64,000 bases of DNA. Origin: Chitinophaga japonensis (GTDB taxonomy: Bacteria > Bacteroidota > Bacteroidia > Chitinophagales > Chitinophagaceae). The stretch covers positions 1-64,000 of the forward strand of contig NZ_VLLG01000006.1 in the NCBI RefSeq assembly GCF_007830125.1, in the 5' to 3' direction. The notes beneath the pieces were generated by a model that had not been told where the DNA came from, ran no database searches, and saw only the letters and a list, made by a program, of their open reading frames with translations. This document shows, in pieces, positions 62,326 through 64,000 of the stretch. The position numbers and the translations under genes are program-made. Position 1 is the stretch's first letter, and the number at the start of each line of letters is the position of its first letter.

Positions 62326-63141
62326 TTATTTGGCTAGCTGGCTGTACAATTGCAGATAATCCGCCAGGTCCTCATTGTCTTTTTTGTAAGGAAGCAGGAT
62401 CTTGCCCTTTTCCCCTTTTATTTCCTCCACCAGTTTTTTATCTGCCTTGTCGCCGGCTACTACTACCGCATCGGCATATTTGGCAGCCCCCTTGTTCAGC
62501 GCAGCATTGGTGCCGTCCTTATACAGCTCAATGTCTTTTTCCTTGATCTGGTTGCTGATAGTGGCCTTTTTTATGAAAGTGGGGCCCAGTTTTTCCTTGA
62601 AAGAATTGGGCTCCAGTGAATATACGATCTTTGAGTGGGAGAAAACCGGCTCCTTTTTATAGGCGGTTTTCAGGTACATGGGTATCAGGGAGGTCATCCA
62701 GCCGCTGCAGTGGATCACATCCGGCGGCCAGCCAAATTTTTTGACGGTTTCCAGGGCGCCCTTGCAGAAAAACACCGCGCGGGCAGCATTGTCGTCAAAG
62801 AACTGCTCGTCATCATCGGTAAATACCGACTTCCGTTTAAAATAATCTTCATTGTCCAGGAAGTATACCTGCAAACGGGCGCTCGGCAAGGAGGCTACTT
62901 TAATGATCAGCGGGTAATCATCATTGTCTATCACAATATTGATCCCCGACAACCTTACCACTTCATGCAAACGGTGCCGTCTCTCATTAATAACGCCAAA
63001 CCTCGGCATGATCACCCTAACTTCCAAACCCGCTTCATTGGACTTGATTGCCATCTTATTGACCATTGCCGCATAATCAGTTAATTCCAAATATGGCGAC
63101 ATCTCCTGGGCAATAAAAAGAATTCTTTTCTTTGTGGACAT
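62326..63141 (-). CDS. Glycogen/starch synthase catalytic-domain protein
   Basis: 271 residues covering only the N-terminal half of a GT5 enzyme. The start KKRILFIAQEMSPYLELTDYA, with LRVYFLDNEDYFKRKSVFTDD and VIHCSGWMTSLIPMYLKTAY, matches the starch-synthase catalytic domain. The C-terminal GT-B domain of full-length GlgA is absent, so it cannot be a complete synthase by itself. This short form is widespread in Bacteroidota beside panC. It is probably a scaffold or a diverged protein; a catalytic role is doubtful. It is divergent from panC across 247 bp. Confidence 0.85.
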   Translation of the reverse strand: MSTKKRILFIAQEMSPYLELTDYAAMVNKMAIKSNEAGLEVRVIMPRFGVINERRHRLHEVVRLSGINIVIDNDDYPLIIKVASLPSARLQVYFLDNEDYFKRKSVFTDDDEQFFDDNAARAVFFCKGALETVKKFGWPPDVIHCSGWMTSLIPMYLKTAYKKEPVFSHSKIVYSLEPNSFKEKLGPTFIKKATISNQIKEKDIELYKDGTNAALNKGAAKYADAVVVAGDKADKKLVEEIKGEKGKILLPYKKDNEDLADYLQLYSQLAK

Positions 63142-63388
63142 TTAATGCTGATTATTAATGCAGTAATTTTTAATTTGGCTTGCAAAATTACGGATTTTTT
63201 ACGGAAAAAAGGACAAATTGGCACTTTTAACATCGTTTTAAGTGTTGTTCCATGTCAGTTTTCATAATGTGGAGATATCCGGATGAGCAGATCTGCAGGC
63301 GAATTGAAGACATGTATTACTATAAATTTAATACATTCGCTGCATTTTTATCCGCACTTTTGCATCGCTGCATATTAAACAATTAGAG

Positions 63389-64000
63389 ATGTACCTGTTC
63401 AAGCGAAAGGATGACCTGCGGCGCTTTCTTACCAGCGCCCGGGAAAAGGGAGCAACAACCGGTTTTGTGCCAACCATGGGTGCGCTGCACCAGGGCCACC
63501 TGTCATTAATACACCGCGCCCGGCAGGAATGCAGCCTGGTGGTATGCAGCATCTTCGTGAACCCTACCCAGTTCAACGACCCGGCGGACTTTGAAAAGTA
63601 TCCCATCACCATAGAAAAGGATATACAACTGCTGACCGCGACAGGTGCAGACGCACTGCTGCTGCCCTCCGTTGCGGAAATGTACCCCGAGGGCCCGGGC
63701 ACACCCGGCCCCCGCTATGATTTTGGGGAGCTGGAAACAGTGCTGGAAGGGCGTTACCGGCCCGGCCATTTCCAGGGGGTGGGCCGTATCGTGCACAAGC
63801 TGCTGGATATTGTACAGCCGCAGCGCCTGTTCATGGGCCAGAAGGACCTGCAGCAATGCCTGGTTGTGAAACATTTGTTAAAACTCATCGGCTCCCCGGC
63901 GGAAATGATCATTTGCCCTACCCTGCGCGAGCCGGACGGCCTGGCCATGAGCAGCCGCAATATGCGCCTGGGACCGGCGGAAAGAAACAATGCCGTGGCC
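63389..64000 (+). CDS. panC: Pantothenate synthetase, partial (window end)
   Basis: 204 codons from the ATG at 63389 to the window edge; the gene continues beyond. It joins pantoate to beta-alanine with ATP in coenzyme A synthesis. Motifs are GFVPTMGALHQGHLSLI (nucleotide-binding), VVCSIFVNPTQFNDPADF, GVGRIVHKLLDIVQP, GQKDLQQ and LAMSSRN. A normal PanC is about 280 residues, so about three quarters is here. It diverges from the starch-synthase-like gene. Confidence 0.96.
   Translation, partial: MYLFKRKDDLRRFLTSAREKGATTGFVPTMGALHQGHLSLIHRARQECSLVVCSIFVNPTQFNDPADFEKYPITIEKDIQLLTATGADALLLPSVAEMYPEGPGTPGPRYDFGELETVLEGRYRPGHFQGVGRIVHKLLDIVQPQRLFMGQKDLQQCLVVKHLLKLIGSPAEMIICPTLREPDGLAMSSRNMRLGPAERNNAVA

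Noticed and set aside
62326-63141. Full-length GlgA glycogen synthase
   Set aside because: Only the N-terminal half is present and the stop is clean, so it is a short family form rather than a broken GlgA.

Overview
The window comes from the chromosome of a Bacteroidota bacterium, most likely a Chitinophagaceae member close to Chitinophaga (inference). The evidence is a type IX secretion sorting domain, families typical of the phylum (DUF4252 pair, DUF4270, DUF1599, DUF2911, DUF6520-like, BT_3928-like DoxX), promoter boxes of the TAnnTTTG type, few Shine-Dalgarno sites, and GC-rich genes separated by very AT-rich spacers. No rRNA, tRNA or CRISPR array was seen.

Layout. 1-3.3 kb: a complete IS982-type element beside an exopolysaccharide glycosyltransferase and an acyltransferase. 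3.6-9.9 kb: a giant secreted modular esterase-like protein. 10-24 kb: mostly housekeeping genes (EVE protein, LutA-like protein, ribH, TPR protein, pdhA, recF, a Crp-like regulator, a DciA-like protein, an ECF sigma/anti-sigma/DUF4252 operon, an ABC permease, a DoxX protein, folP and the diadenylate cyclase gene cdaA). 24-32 kb: FKBP isomerase, NrnA-type phosphoesterase, ndk, pyruvate carboxylase, XerD-type recombinase. 31.8-34.2 kb: a DMT exporter divergent from a MocR regulator with a clear promoter/operator. 34-39.4 kb: uncharacterised proteins and a NarX/NarL-type two-component operon. 40.9-43.5 kb: an uncharacterised three-gene cassette.

43.6-50.3 kb holds the most interesting locus. A 49-residue precursor peptide with a double-glycine leader (43638-43787, minus strand) lies behind a C39-peptidase ABC exporter, an HlyD adaptor, a TPR-containing LytS-type histidine kinase and a LytTR response regulator, all on the same strand. 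The gene set is that of a Gram-positive peptide-pheromone or bacteriocin circuit, here in a diderm Bacteroidota. 50.4-55.7 kb: a Na+/solute symporter with two tiny membrane-protein genes and a large PIG-L deacetylase. 55.8-64 kb: pyrB and pyrR separated by a broken four-helix-bundle gene, an outer-membrane protein, a peroxiredoxin, metK, DUF4270, a starch-synthase-like gene, and panC running off the end.

Many gene junctions hold long hairpins built from short repeated words. One family (arms of TTCCAAAT words) has at least two related copies and also flanks the broken four-helix-bundle gene, which suggests a small mobile or MITE-like element.
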